NCBI GenBank assembly: GCA_027886175.1
Contig: JAJNNQ010000002.1
Coordinates: 2,422,001 to 2,486,000, forward strand
Direction of reading: 5' to 3'
DNA from: Phylloscopus collybita
Taxonomy: Eukaryota > Chordata > Aves > Passeriformes > Phylloscopidae
DNA: 64,000 bases
The notes below the pieces were generated by a model. The model was not told the DNA's origin. It ran no database searches and saw only the letters and a program-made list of their open reading frames with translations. Shown piece after piece: positions 1 through 11,818 of the stretch. Position 1 is the stretch's first letter. Every line of letters starts with the position of its first letter. A program made the position numbers and the translations under genes.

Positions 1-2896
1 TAAAAACTCCAAATATGTTACAAATGTGGATAAGTTCCACCTCAAAGTGCTTTTTTTGCTCCTGCAGTGAGGAAATCACTCGACAAACACATAATGATGG
101 AGCTTGGATAAAAGTGCAAGGTCTATTAAAACCAAAATTGCTGTTGTTAATATTAGAGTTGGGATATATTTGCAAATATGAGTGAAGCTGACTCCCCTTC
201 TCCCTGTCTAGAATATCACCTGCTTTAGGAACACAGATGTGTTTGGAGTGGGGAAGAAGGGAATGAAATCAAAATATGTTTCTCTTGGAATTACAAACTG
301 ACCAAGGATGCTGATACAAACTGCTAAATTCTAAATCCTTTCAGGATCCTGTTGTGTTCGTCACAGCCATGTCACGGCCACTCCTGTGCTGGCAGTGCTC
401 CCAGGTGCTTCAGGACTGTCTCAAACCAAAAGCAGAGAAGGTCAAGCCAATCTCCACATCTTGCTGTGTCCATGGATCCAAAAAATTTCATCCAGCTGGA
501 CAAGAGGAAGGAGGTGATGGGCAGACAGCTCCCAGAACCCAGTTTCTGCTGATGACTATCACTCTGTGTAAGAGCCACTGTGTCTATTTCACGTGGCACT
601 GGTTGTTGCTCCAAGGGATTCTGGCACAGGAGATCTCTGTACTCTGTCATCTTTCTTGGCCTTTCCAGAGATGTTCAGCCTCCTCTCTAATAAGGTTTTT
701 GCAAGGGAGAACCCCCAGTTTGTCCTAAAGGAGGTACGAACCCACACTGCAGGTGGGCTGCCCTGCCCAGTGCCATGGTGTGCACATTTGGCTTTGGTTC
801 CATGTAGAAAAAAGAACTGCATTGCACCTGTCTCAGGTGGAAATGTTTGCTTCCAGCTCCAAATGTGGATACAAGGCAAATGACAGCAAAGAGAATGCCT
901 GCTGCAGTTTCAATCCCCAATTGAAAAGCATCCAGACTGTTTGCAAGCCCACAGTTAATGGGCTGATGTCAAGAGGTGATGATGAGTGTGCTCACTCTGC
1001 TGAAGGTGCCTTGTTACTCATAATTTGTGTGTTTTAAACCTGAGACAATATCAGTTAAGTTAAACATGTTGATTCAGTGGAATCTGGTACCCAGCAGAAA
1101 TGTAGCTCTTGGATGAAGCACTCCAAAAATAAAGTAACAGCTTTTCTTTGACACTGACATTTCCTGCTTGCTAATAGCAAAATCCAAACAATAACATTGG
1201 GTTTTGTCAGAGTGAAATAGCTGGCACCATTGCAGCCCGAAAAGGAATTTAAAAATGTTTTCTTTAGGATGAAAAATTCTAATTTTCAGCAACCTCATTC
1301 ATACTTTTTAAGGATAACATGAATGAAAATTAAAATGTTGCAACAAGCCCTACATACAAAATCCCTATTTACCTGGTGAATATGAATGTATTTGAATGCT
1401 ATAATGGAATAATCTTTTTTTATTAGTCACTCTGTGGAGAGTATGATAAATGCTGAAGTCTAGCCAAGTTCTGTTAGTGCTGATAGGCTTATCTGGGCTT
1501 TGTCTGATTGGTGTCTTAAATGTGCCAGAGAGATGCAGAGAATTCGAGAGGCTCTGACCTAATTTGGTCTATTCCACCTGGACTGCACTTGCATGCGTTT
1601 GAGCTGGGGAGAAGATTTAACAATTTATCAGTGTGCCAGTCAGAGGTAGTTTTATAATGCCCGTTTCCATCACTTTGGGCCAAAACATTGTGAGATTTGC
1701 ACAAGTCTCAGCCTCGGCTCAGCTCAGAGTGAAAATTCACAATCTGCTCCGGGGCCCAGATGCTTCCCTCTGCCTTTGGCACCGAGAATTCCTTCTCCTG
1801 CTTAAAATACTTCCCATGCTCCTACAGACTCTTGTAACTTGCTGAAAGTTTGTTGAAATCTGGGTATCCCAGAAGGCTCAGGCAGTCCTTAAATAAACCC
1901 CATTTAACAGAAGGAACCAAATTCCATGAGCTCCAGGGCTCTCCAGGGCTGGACTCAGTTGCCTAAACGGTGGCATTACCCCACACTATGGGTCACCAGA
2001 GAGGTGACAGGATTTAGGGGAAGCAGTAGAGGCTCCTGAGGCTGGGCAGGATCCACCCACAGTCCCTGAGATTACAATAGGTGCTAAACTGGGAGCTGAA
2101 TAGGGCTGCACGTTCCCACATCTTCCTGTTAAAACCTTTCTTAAAAGATGTTTTCCCTCCCATCTCATCTTTTCTCTTTATTTGCTCTTGCAGAGCTCCT
2201 GCAGCCGAATTTTCCTTTCTGCATCCCCTAAGAGTGAGATTTATTTTCAGAGCCTGTAACTGGATCTGGCTGGGAACAAAGATGTTTGGGAGCGAGTTTA
2301 CACTGGAGAGTTTTTCCCAGGTTTGTTTTTGGGTCTGCCTTTTTTAAATTATCAGTAGGATGAAACCAAACCCTAGAATGAGGATATTTCATGGTTAAAA
2401 CTTGACCAAATCTGGTTTTCACTCATAACTGTGTGACTCATCTGTAATTCTCTGGAAGTGAAGTGTGGTGGCAGCTCTGCCACCTGTTCTACCTCGCCCA
2501 GATCGTTTGTCTTGTTTCTTTTATTTGTTGTGAGTGTTAATTAGAGGCAGAGAGACTCTTACAGTGGGTGATTAATTCTTCTCCCTCCCATTTTAGCATC
2601 AACTGAACCTCTCCTTGGAGAAAGCCGCCTCTTCCCATTGCCTGGGAAACTCATTTAGGCCAAAGTCTAAACTCAGGGTAGATAAATATCTTTTAAGTGA
2701 CTTGACCAGGGATTTCCAGGGGGGCAGTGGCAGAGGAAGGAGTGAAACTCTTGCCTCCTGCAATCCAATGCACTTTATCAACCATTTCTGCTTGAAATCA
2801 GCCTAACTTGTACATAGAACATGCTCCAAACTCTTAGAAAGATCCTTCCCATGGCAATTCTAGTCTGGAGAGTGAAAATTAGAGAGGAGGTTGGGG

Positions 2897-2950
2897 GTTT
2901 ATTTATCAATTTATTTATCAATTTATTTATTTATGTATTTTTTTTTAACA
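2897..2950. repeat. (TTTA)n-like microsatellite
   Basis: Repeated TTTA units are interrupted by TCAA and end in a run of T. This is simple-sequence DNA; reading frames across it have low-complexity translations and are not genes. Confidence 0.8.
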
Positions 2951-3485
2951 AGCCAGGATCATTTAATGGAAAAAAGTCAGTGGCAGAACAGAGGGGAAAT
3001 TCCATTCAGGAATGGAGTCTGATTCTGTGTGGGATCAACACCAGGGCAAAAGACAACTGATCCAATTTCAGGCAATTTCAGTTCATTAATAATGTATGTG
3101 CACCCTCCAAAACACACTGCCGTGGGAAAATTAGCAAATATGTCAACAAACTCATCAGGAGTGCTGCTGTAATTGAGTAAAGGATCCTGTTGTTCATCTG
3201 AAACAGAAAACTAATTCAGAAAGAAACGTCACAGCCAGGCACTGAGGATGGTGTGATTAGCACATCTAAATGTGCACTCAGACTCATTTCTGGGCTGACT
3301 CTTTCAGTTTAAACACTCTCAGCTATCCCCTCATTCCTCAAAGGTGACACTCACACCTTCTTAATCATGTCTGGTTAAGCAGGAGTCAGTGTTAAGGTGA
3401 TTTATCAAAGCTGTAAGGCAGGAAAAGGATCAATTTTGTTACTTGCTGCCTACAGGCTGGCCCTACAGCCCAGCTCAGCTCTAAT

Positions 3486-3528
3486 GGATATTGTCAAGTG
3501 TTGGATATTGTCAGGTGTTGGATACTGG
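3486..3528. repeat. Short tandem repeat, 17-bp unit
   Basis: The unit GGATATTGTCAAGTGTT occurs at 3486-3502 and again at 3503-3519 with one change, followed by a partial third copy. It is a small local duplication with no evident function. Confidence 0.75.
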
Positions 3529-3597
3529 GGCACCAGAGTTGTCCCTTTTCACTTGCAGAATTCATGATTTAATTTCCAAAGGGATTCACTCAGAATT

Positions 3598-3852
3598 ATA
3601 GAATCCCAGAATGGTTTGGGTTGGAAAAAACTTTAAAGATCATTTAGTTCCACACCCTGGCATGTGCAGGGACACCTTCCACTATCCCAGGTTGTTCCAA
3701 GCCCTACCCAGCCTGACCTTTGACACTTCCAGGGATCCAGGGGCAGCCACAGCTTCTTTGGGCACCCTGTGCCAGGGCCTGCCCACCCTCACAGGGAAGA
3801 ATTTCTTCCCAATATCTAAAGTAAACTTGCCCTTCTTCAAACCCATCTCTCC
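3598..3852 (-). mobile_element. CR1 LINE, 3' end fragment
   Basis: CR1 is a non-LTR retrotransposon whose copies in birds are usually 5'-truncated, leaving only the 3' untranslated end. Here the plus strand carries the reverse complement. The copy opens with the terminal repeat (AGAATCCCAGAATGG), then GGTTTGGGTTGGAA and GATCATTTAGTTCCA, the GGGACACCTTCCACTA segment, and the AAGAATTTCTTCCCAATATC segment. The element therefore points to the minus strand, with its 3' terminus at 3598. No reverse transcriptase or other coding part is retained. The 5' breakpoint near 3852 is approximate. Confidence 0.9.
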
Positions 3853-4084
3853 ACAGGAGTAAATTAAATTTCCCCAGACATGGCTCTGCTGTAGGAAACC
3901 AGCCTCTAACACCCAGTGGGTTTTAAGCTGCTCAGCTCATTGCCCTTTATTCCCCAGTGACCAGGTTTGGGAATGGCACCATGTGAGGTGAGCCAGTGTA
4001 AGAGCTACCCTTGAGGAAGAAGGGCTCTGCTTCATGCTTAAATTGCTAATTAAGCTCCTGCTACTAATTCAGGCTTAAATATCT

Positions 4085-4160
4085 AGAATCATAGGATAGA
4101 ACCATAGAATCACAGGTTCATTAATGCTGGCAAAGACCTCCAAGGTCATCAATCCTTCCA
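4085..4160 (-). mobile_element. CR1 LINE fragment, diverged
   Basis: Two to three degenerate copies of the CR1 terminal octamer (AGAATCATAGGATAG, ATAGAATCACAGG) are followed by TTCATTAATGCTGGCAAAG and ACCTCCAAGGTCATCAA. This is a second CR1 3'-end type, distinct from the copy at 3598. Similarity fades after about 4160, so the 5' end is uncertain; sequence to about 4375 could be an older, decayed part of the same element. Confidence 0.7.
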
Positions 4161-7100
4161 ATTGGGATAAAACTCTCCCCACTCCTGTTGAGAGCGTTCC
4201 AGCACTGTAGGAAGGCCGTGAACTACTCTTGAAGTTGTGTGGGAGATGTTGCCCTGAACTTTTATTGATGCCTGGTGGGATTTTTGCAAACTGTCTTTGA
4301 AGCTCCGGAGAGGCTTCGCGCAGTCAGTAACCAAGATTTCATCACGTCCAGTCCAAGCTCTCACCACTTCTGAGCAAAAAAAGACCTAATTGCAGTTCCT
4401 GGCCATCAGGCAAAGAGTCCTGTCCATATGAGAAACAGCAAATAGTCCTAAAAATGCCTTGTTAAGGTCAGCTCTCTGGCTGCTGGAAATTAGCACAGCT
4501 TGATTATTACTTACATGCTTTGAGTGTCAAACACCAGCTGCGACCCTGTAGCTGGAAGCTCCTTGTTCTCCTGGCTTTTTCTGGGCTGTTAGAAATGTGT
4601 CAAGCTGAGCAGAGCCAGCTAATGAAGGCATCTCTCTCTAGAGGGGGGTGATGCCTTTCTGGTGAAAGAAATCTGTTCCTGTGCTTGGAGAGAACCATCC
4701 TTATTGCTTCCTGATGTCCGGGTGAAATGGGTTCACCTGCCCCAGGGCCCGAGCTTCCTGAGCCACTCATGCATTTACAAATGCTTCAGGTGGGGGGACA
4801 GCAGTAAAATGCAGCCAGGAGTGTTCAGGGGGAAGGAAATGAGCTGCCACCACCCCTGCATGCTCTTCATGAAGTGGGACACCTGAACAGAACCTGTGTC
4901 ACCTCTGAGGGGATGTTACAATCCAGCCACTGCTTTTTGTGGGTTTTGTGGGTTTTTTTGTGGTTTTTTGTTTGTTTGTTTGTTTTTGTTTGGGTTTTTT
5001 TGTGGTTTTTTTGGTTGGTTGTTTTTTTGGTTTTTTTTTTTTTTTTTTCTTTTATGCTGGAATATACTGAATCAGAAATAACAGAAGGGTTGTTGTGGTT
5101 TTTTTTCCTACCCACGGCCCTTGACCTTGTGTTATTTTCCCATTAACCTTATTTTTTCATGATCCTGAATCACCCTATGGAGAAAGATCCAGAATTTTCC
5201 TGCTGCCAGCTCCACACTGCCTCACCTCCTGCACGTGGCAAATCTGAGCCCCTGACTGCATTACCCATTGAATCTGAAGTTAAACTATGAAATTGGACTC
5301 TTAGACTATGAGTCTTAATTTCCCAGCTCATCTTATCGATTACATCTTTATTAATTAGGCCAGTAAATCATCCTATTCGATGCACAAATGCCAACACATG
5401 CAACCATGATTGTTTTCAAGTATTAACCCATAGGGGCAGCTAAAACCCCAAATAACAGCTCTGCCCACCTGAAATTGGCTCTCCCATCTTGCAATGACCT
5501 CTTTTCTCCTTCCCTCTGCTCTGGGCTGGCATTGGGCACAGTTTGTCACCTGCTCTTGCAGTGTATCTGGGAAAAAATCAAATGTTTCACAGGCAAAGAA
5601 CCATCCTGTAATCCTATTTCCTATCGATTGGGAAACACTGGAACAATATTCAATGGAAGGTGTCTGAAAGAAGTCCCCTGCTGGTGACCATCACAATTAA
5701 TGTACCACTGGAACCACAGTGATTAGGAGGTGCCATGAGACAACCCAGCTCTGAGACCCAAATTGCTTCTGGTTGAATTCCACAAGGGGTCTTGTTTTGT
5801 CTCTTGAGTGGAGTGGCTCAGAGAATTGGGAAGGGGTTGTGTAGTTATCCCTTCTTCTCTCTCACCCCCACTCCCTCTGCTCATAATACAAATTCAAAGT
5901 GGGCCAGAAGATAATGACTAGAGCTCTCATTTTTTTATTGATTTATTTCATTTATTCCCTCTGCTTAGCATCCAAGGCTCTTACTGTATCATAGAAATAT
6001 GATCCAGGTTGCTTTTTTGTCCAAGGATTGATTATTTTTCGTTGGATAGGACTGCTCTTCTGTGGGCCTTTGATTTGTGATCAGATTTGTGATCCAATAT
6101 TGCAGAAAAGGAACCCCAGTGACATCGTGGCTTGGCAGTGGCTGCAATTTTCTTAAAAAGTCTTCAAATCCTTCCCAGTTTTCCTGAGATGACTTCAATG
6201 ATGGAAGTCGCTTTTTGTTTTCATGTCCTCCCTCTGGAAAAAGAAAGCACCAGGGTGACCATAAAGCTGCCAACTCCAGTTTTCCAACTCCATGCCTCCT
6301 CCACAGAAGTGCTTGGTTCCTTTTCACAGATATTTTTTATTATCCTGACTTGTAGTTTTGAGCTGCCCCACTGAAGGGAACAAAGCCTGAAGAAGTGACC
6401 CGTTATCTGTGGCTGCACACATTTATTCTGGCCACTCTTTGACCTTGACTCTCTCCTGTAGCATTGCCTGATAACCAACATCAGTGTTCAAACATCCCAC
6501 AGGCTCAGCTTTTGGGCCTGCAGCATTGCTGTGCAATTGCCCTAAAACAGTTGTGAAATGGATTTTTGGTCTTTATAGCCTCAGAGGACTCTTTGGTCAC
6601 CAGGTACAGCAGGTACATGAACAGCTTCCTTTGGGTTTTCCCACTGCAAGGGCATCCACACACCAGGCTCCCCTTCACCCTGGAGTTGTTGGGGTGCACA
6701 CAGGAAAAACTCAGGGAATTTGGCTGGTTAAGGCATCTTTAAAAGTTATGACTCCTCAATTACTTTATTTTCCATGATTTCTGCTAATCTTGAGGTCGCA
6801 GAGGCCACAGGGAGGCTTTGCTGGCCCCATCCTCTCATGGCCTTTGTGGTGCATTTTTGCTTCAGAGCTTGGGGGGGAATAACAGCAGTAGGTCTGTGAG
6901 GAAGCTGTGAAAACTTAGCTCAGCAGCTTCCCCTAAATTCTGCTTTCCAGCAGACATCTCCAGGGAAGCAAGCTTATTGTTGGTGACTCACTGTGAAGAG
7001 GCTCTCAAGAAGTCCCAGGAAATGGTCTTTGAAGAGCTGGGAGCATCCAACAGCTGCAAGAGAAAATGAGCACATTTAGCTTTGATGTGTTTTGATGCAG

Positions 7101-7647
7101 GACCAGTAATTTCATTTTTGGCATTATTATGGAAGCAAAACATGTATTAACAGGGCGTAATTTATTTTAAAAAGGAGAGCAAGAATGTTTGCTGCCTCCC
7201 TGGTAATGCAATTGGGCTGTCCCATGATCATCTATCAGGCATGGCAGCATCTCCCAGTTTTATGCAGATTTGTTATTTAAGCAAATTTGCTGTAGCTGCG
7301 GAAGGGGAGGGGGTGATCTTTCTTTTAGTGTACACCTATAATTTATTTAAATCAGAGCTTTCCTGCAGGGAAGTAAAATTAAAATCTTTGTTTCTGCTGC
7401 GTGACAGGAGCAGAGTTTGCAAAGACAGTCTCGTTTCTTGTCTCCTTAGAGACAGCAATGGCAGGGTGGGACCTTCTGTGCCCCTCTGAAATTGCCACAC
7501 ACTGAGGCTTTGATCAGCAGAGCTATAACCAGGGTTTGGAGGCTTTTTCTCCGAATTTAAATATTAACAAAGGCTGTTCCAGTTTCTGACATTCCTTTCT
7601 CTTGAGGGGGGATGGTGAGGAGCAGGCAGAAGGCTTAGGGACATTTT
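4161..7647. other. Gene-free sequence with a G/T-only tract
   Basis: No gene is supported here. The segment 4934-5048 is listed separately. The remainder is unique sequence with chance reading frames only. The stretch 4300-4345 keeps several CpGs, but I recognise nothing in it. Confidence 0.55.
4934..5048. repeat. G/T-only low-complexity tract, 115 bp
   Basis: Every base on the plus strand from 4934 to 5048 is G or T, a mixture of TTTG units, GGG runs and long T runs. The translations on both strands (F/W/V/G-rich on plus, K/N/T/P/Q-rich on minus) are artefacts of composition. Similar tracts occur at 11263, 20641 and, in the opposite orientation, 48424. Confidence 0.9.
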
Positions 7648-7885
7648 AGAATCACAGAGGCATGGAACCATTAGGGTTGGGAAAGACCTCTAAGATCACT
7701 GAGCCCAACCCTTAACCCAGCACCGCTGTGTTCACCCCTAAACCCTGTCCCCAAGTGCCACATCCATGTCTTTGAACACTTCCAGGGGTAATGACTCCAC
7801 CACTCTCCTGGGCAGCCTATGCCAACACCTGACCAGCCTTTCCGTGGAGAAATTTCTCCCTGTTTAAGAGCTGTCCTCACACCCT
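7648..7885 (-). mobile_element. CR1 LINE, 3' end fragment
   Basis: The copy starts with AGAATCACAGAGG and runs through TTAGGGTTGGGAAAGACC, AAGATCACTGAGCCCAACC, CACCCCTAAACCCTGTCCCC and AAGTGCCACATCC, then ends near the GAGAAATTTCTCCCTG segment. The reverse-complemented CR1 order puts the element on the minus strand. It is 5'-truncated and noncoding. Confidence 0.9.
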
Positions 7886-9200
7886 GCTCACTCAGGCTCA
7901 GTTACCAAGCTAAATTCCCATAAAGACCGACCAAGACTTCACTAATTTTCTCTCCCACTTTTCCCTTTCCCTGCATCTCTGCACAAAGCCATGGAGTAAA
8001 ATCCTTGTGCAATTAGTGGCAAAATTCCCATTGACTTCAGCGGGGCCAGGATTTCATCTTAGACCTAAAATTGCCTGTAAATTCCCTTCTAATTAAATTA
8101 GTGGGCTGAACTGTTCTCAGTGGTGCATTGAGAAAGAAAAGTTCTTTCCACTGCAGGAAGTGGCAAGTTCAGTCCTACGTCCTGCACTATTTATAGGGGA
8201 CCCACATCCTCCATCCAGCCTTTAATGCTGGTGAACTTCCATAACTTCTTAACAGTGGGAATCTCTTTCCACCTCAAGCTGCTGGAAAGGATTAGCCCAT
8301 CATAAAATTTCTTCAGTGAAAGGCCCATCTTCAGCATATGAAAAATCTGCCTTTTTGAGAACTGATCATTCCTCTGCTCGGTTACGGTGAACCTACAGAC
8401 ACTAAATCAGAATAATTACACAGTGATGTACATGTTTTTGGGGGTTTGTTTGTTTGTTTGTTGGGGGTTTTTTTGCCAACACGGAGTGAATTAAAAGGTT
8501 TAATTTTCTTTTGTGGCACCCAGTCTGGCTAATTGATGTTATCTGGGAAGCTTGCCCAGAGGTAGCATGTAAGACATTCTGCGTCTGTCAAACAAGAAAT
8601 ACCTACAAACAAACTCATCCCCCTCTGCCCTCTGTATCTGAGCTCACAGAGAGAACGTGTTCAGAGTGAGTACCCAGAAATCTAATGAAGAACATGAGAA
8701 GCCTGAGCCTTAACCATCCAGAACAGGGGAATTCCACAGATCTCTTCCTACCTTTTTTTTCCCCTCCAGCAGATGAAATATTTATTGCTCAGCAATTGCA
8801 GGAAGAGAAAGTGTTTTGCATGTTTTGCATCCCTAACATCTATTTCCCTTGGAAGAGATTAAGAGGGCAGCAGAATTACCAGGCAGTTCTAATGAGCCAA
8901 GAGGTCATAATTTATAGATCTGCCTTGAGAGACAGCGGCCTTGCCATCTGCTCTGCACTTTGCTGGGTGTGAAACTTAGCTCAGGAAATCTGATTTCACA
9001 TTGCTTCAAGGTAAGCAATCCCCTTCTGCTACCTCATGGCACCAAGCCAGCCTGGTTCTTCTCTTTGGGTGCTGCCCTCAGAGCACACCTGGAGGCTGCA
9101 GGTACAGAAACACCTCGTTAGTCTCTGGGACCTTGTGGGAATTTTCCATGTGCATTTGGAAGAATCCATTCTCTTCAACTTAGATGTGGTGAGAGACATA
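7886..9200. other. Gene-free unique sequence
   Basis: No exon or RNA gene is recognised. A short (TTTG)n stretch followed by T-rich sequence lies at about 8438-8475. Everything else is non-repetitive at the level visible by eye. Confidence 0.55.
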
Positions 9201-9362
9201 GAGAATGACAGAACCACAGGATATCCAGAGCTGGAAGGGACCCAGAAGGATCATTGAGTCCAACTCATGGCCCTGCACAGGCCACCCCAACAATCTGTGC
9301 CTGAGAGCATTGTCCAAACACTTGCTGAACTCTGGACACTGAGAGATACTGCCCTGAGCTCA
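9201..9362 (-). mobile_element. CR1 LINE, 3' end fragment (GGGACCCAGAAGGATCATTG type)
   Basis: The terminal repeat remnant GAATGACAGAACCACAGG precedes GAGCTGGAAGGGACCCAGAA, GGATCATTGAGTCCAACTC, GGCCCTGCACAGG and AGCATTGTCCAAACACTTG. This 3' end matches the copy at 24078 rather than those at 3598 or 7648, so at least two CR1 lineages contributed to the window. A 16-nt A run (9401-9416) lies a little downstream, outside the element. Confidence 0.85.
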
Positions 9363-9605
9363 TCTGAAAATGTGGTCAGCCCTGCTGGCTTCTGAGAGAA
9401 AAAAAAAAAAAAAATAGGAAGGGGCAGCATGAAAATGTTGCATTTCAGAAGGTTTAGTTCTGTATTGGATATTGGTGGATAAAACATGTTTGCAGGGTAA
9501 GGGAGTCCAGGATCTGTCCATATCATCCATTGGAACTCTGCTCACCAGAGATGTCATTCCAGCACCTGGACAGAGAGGTCAGAAGTCTCACAGCAATTTT
9601 TTCCC

Positions 9606-9735
9606 GGATTTCACAGATTATTCAGGGTTGGAAGGGGCCCATAAGGATCATCAAGCCCAACTCTTCACAGAATGGCCCCTATGGGAATGGAACCTGTGAC
9701 CTTGGTGACATCAGCACCATGTTCTGACTAGCTGA
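9606..9735 (-). mobile_element. tRNA-Ile-headed SINE with CR1-like tail (TguSINE1-like)
   Basis: Read on the minus strand, 9735-9673 follows a tRNA-Ile(AAU) gene closely. It has an AGCT D-stem block, GGTGCTGATGTCACCAAGG across the anticodon arm, and GGTTCCATTCCC in place of box B (GGTTCRANTCC). It then runs directly into a CR1-like 3' tail at 9672-9606 (GATGATCCTTATGGGCCC, CAACCCTGAATAATCTGTGA). A tRNA-Ile head joined to a CR1 tail is the published design of TguSINE1, a SINE family of passerine birds thought to be mobilised by CR1. The anticodon and box B are mutated and the acceptor stem is not closed, so it is not a working tRNA gene. The alternative is a chance CR1/tRNA-pseudogene junction. 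Confidence 0.75.
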
Positions 9736-9817
9736 CTGTGCTGATATCATTGCAATTTATTTGTGTGACAACGTCTTCCTGAGCTCCTAGCTGTGCTGGA
9801 TTCGTGCCCCCAAAATC

Positions 9818-10122
9818 TCAGAATCATAGAATTGTTGGGGTCAGAGAAGACCCTAAAAATCATCCAGTCCAAGCATTACCCCAACACCATCATGCTCACC
9901 ACTAAACCCTGTCCCCAAGTGCCACATCCACACAGCTTTTGAGCCTCTCCAGGGATGGTGGCTCCACCATTAACCTGGGCAGTCTCTTTCAATGCCAGAC
10001 CACCCTTTAAGGGGAGAAATTTTCCCTAATATCCAACCTAAATCTCTCATAGCACAACTTGAGGCTATCTCCTCTCACCCTGTCACTTGTTATCTGGGAG
10101 CAGAGACCAATCCCCACCTGGC
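9818..10122 (-). mobile_element. CR1 LINE, 3' end fragment, about 300 bp
   Basis: The copy begins at CTCAGAATCATAGAATTG and contains, in order, AAAAATCATCCAGTCCAAGC, CACTAAACCCTGTCCCCAAG, CTCCAGGGATGGTGGCTCCA, AGGGGAGAAATTTTCCCTAA, TATCCAACCTAAA, CACAACTTGAGGC and a TCACTTGTTATCTGGGAGCA block. It extends further 5' than most copies in the window but is still only the 3' untranslated end. Its 3' end is close to the SINE at 9606, but the two are separate insertions with different tails. Confidence 0.92.
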
Positions 10123-11262
10123 TATGCCATGCAAACAATTTCCAAGGAAAACAACTGCTCTAATTCCCTCCTTAAGGAATATTAATACCACATTCAGCTC
10201 CTTCTGAGCTGTGGCCTTTGCTTATGGCAAATGTTTGAAGAGCCAGTGGGAGCCAATTCACCCCAGGGTGGAATATGTTCCCAGTGGAATTGCCAGCAGA
10301 AACACAACTGTGCCAAGAAAGGAGCCTGTCAGGCCTCTGCTCTCTGGGGACTCTGGGGCATTTGTGCACTGGGAGATCTGTTGGTATCTGATCCTGCTGG
10401 GAAAAAAAGCATGGAAAAAACAACAACCTCCATCCCAGGAGCCGTGTCCAGCCAGACCGTAACAAAAGTCCTGACTCTGGGGTAAGGATTCCCTTTGCAG
10501 CAGGTGAATTGGCAGCTCTGAAAAGCCCAGATTGCCCTGGCTCAGCCATTCCCAGGCAGCCCACGGGCAGGATGCCATCCCATAGGATGGAATACATCTT
10601 TCCCATTCCCATACATTGTCTGTGTGCAAGGGAAGGCTCTGCTGGGAGCAGGCATGGAGGTGACTTGTTCATCATTTCTCCTGCAGCACTCACAGAGCAG
10701 AAACCCACAATATACCATGCTATGTTATCCCAATTAAAATGTGGTTTTGTTTTTTCCCAAAAGGAATTACAAACCCCAATCTGTGCTCTCTCTTTCTCTT
10801 TAGCACTGGAAGGAGATGATGCTCTATAACCAATCTGCTCCTTTAAAAGAAAGTTTTCCATCAGCTCAGTGGGTTTCTTGGCATGTTTTCTATATTCTGT
10901 ATTTATTTTTCACTCCTGCCTGCAGCTTCAGTTGGAGATAATTGCTCTTTCTTTGTCATCATGCAAGGTGAGCTGGCTCCCCAGTGTGCTTGAGAACCTT
11001 CAAACACTTCCCAGCTAGTCCAGGAGCAAGACAGAATGCATTGCAAAATAGTTGCTTGCCAACCCCAGCAGAATTTGAGCACAGGAAATATAAGATGACA
11101 GATTATTCAACCCCTAGGTAGGCCAATTAAAGGGGAAAAAAAACCAACTCAGCAGCAAAGGCTGTGCTGTTATAGCTGGGAAAGGATTGCCTGAAAAAAA
11201 AGGACTTCAATGTCATCTAGTTCTTGGAAATTGGTAGTTGCAGTAGGACTGGCTTAGAACAA
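10123..11262. other. Gene-free unique sequence
   Basis: The longest uninterrupted frame of the window (10172-10861, minus strand) falls here, but it has no recognisable domain, overlaps other long frames on both strands, and is not flanked by features of a gene. I treat it as chance. No repeat is recognised. Confidence 0.55.
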
Positions 11263-11487
11263 TGGGGGTTTTTTGGTGGTTTTTGGGTTTTTTGGGTTTG
11301 TTTTTTTTTTTGTGTGTGTGTGTGTGGTGTGTGTTTGTTTTTGGGTTTTTTGGGGGGGGGTTTGGTATGTGTGTGTGGGATTTTTTTGGTTTTTGTTGGG
11401 TTTTTTTTGTTTGTTTGGTTTTTTGTTGTTGTTTGGTTTTTGTTTTGGTTTTGGTTTTGGTTTTGGTTTTGTTTTTTGGGTTTTTTG
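11263..11487. repeat. G/T-only low-complexity tract, 225 bp, with TTTTGG hexamers
   Basis: The plus strand has no C and only two A residues across 225 bp. It contains several GGG runs (one of nine G near 11352-11361), a (TG)n piece near 11311-11325, and about five TTTTGG units at 11443-11470. Separate G runs spaced by T loops could in principle form G-quadruplex DNA. All reading frames through it are compositional artefacts. Confidence 0.92.
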
Positions 11488-11769
11488 AAAGGAAACTTTG
11501 GTCTCCCTAGAATTGCATCTTATGCAAAATGTGAGGGAGCAATGGGGCAATCATCCTGCCTTGCTCATCAGCTGGAGATCCTGGTGTCAGTCACTGTCAA
11601 CTCCAGGAACAGCTGAGAGACATCCCTTGATCATATGGATAAATGTGCCCCAGGAATGGGCTGAGTTAATTGGATTTTGGAAGTATTGCCAAAATGTTGG
11701 TTGGAGAAGCTCGTGACCCAGGGGATTAAAAATGTGGGCAGAAACAGGAGCTGAAGCTTCTGGTTTGCC

Positions 11770-11818
11770 ATCAGAGAGGTTAACATTGTACTCTCCCTTC
11801 ACTGAAAGAGTGGTCAAG
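11770..11818 (+). mobile_element. CR1 LINE fragment, 5' portion split by an LTR
   Basis: The TTCACTGAAAGAGTGGTCAAG segment at the right edge is the CR1 block that normally continues directly into a TTGGAACAGGCT block. That continuation is found 286 bp further on, at 12111, so this piece and 12105-12300 are halves of one plus-strand CR1. The left boundary is approximate because similarity decays. Confidence 0.75.

Larger units (their letters stand above)
1..3597. other. Gene-free unique sequence
   Basis: I see no recognisable exon, RNA gene or dated repeat here. The reading frames present are short and overlap on both strands, as expected by chance. The only structure is a short TTTA-type tract at 2897-2950 ending in poly(T), and a 17-bp unit repeated about 2.5 times at 3486-3528. 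Composition is AT-rich with few CpGs, as in the rest of the window. Confidence 0.6.

Noticed and set aside
9673..9735. Functional tRNA-Ile gene on the minus strand
   Set aside because: Box B and the anticodon arm are mutated, the acceptor stem does not close, and the sequence is fused to a CR1 tail; it is the head of a SINE.
10172..10861. 229-codon minus-strand open frame, the longest in the window
   Set aside because: No recognisable domain, overlaps long frames on the opposite strand, and lacks promoter, splice or codon-pattern support. A frame of this length is plausible by chance in 64 kb of moderately GC-balanced DNA.
11443..11470. Interstitial telomeric repeat
   Set aside because: The hexamer is TTTTGG, not the vertebrate TTAGGG, and it grades into irregular G/T sequence.
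11224..11616. Hydrophobic, apparently membrane-like frames over the G/T tracts (also near 4874, 20370 and 48409)
   Set aside because: The F/V/G/W/C-rich translations follow directly from G/T-only DNA. They are compositional artefacts.
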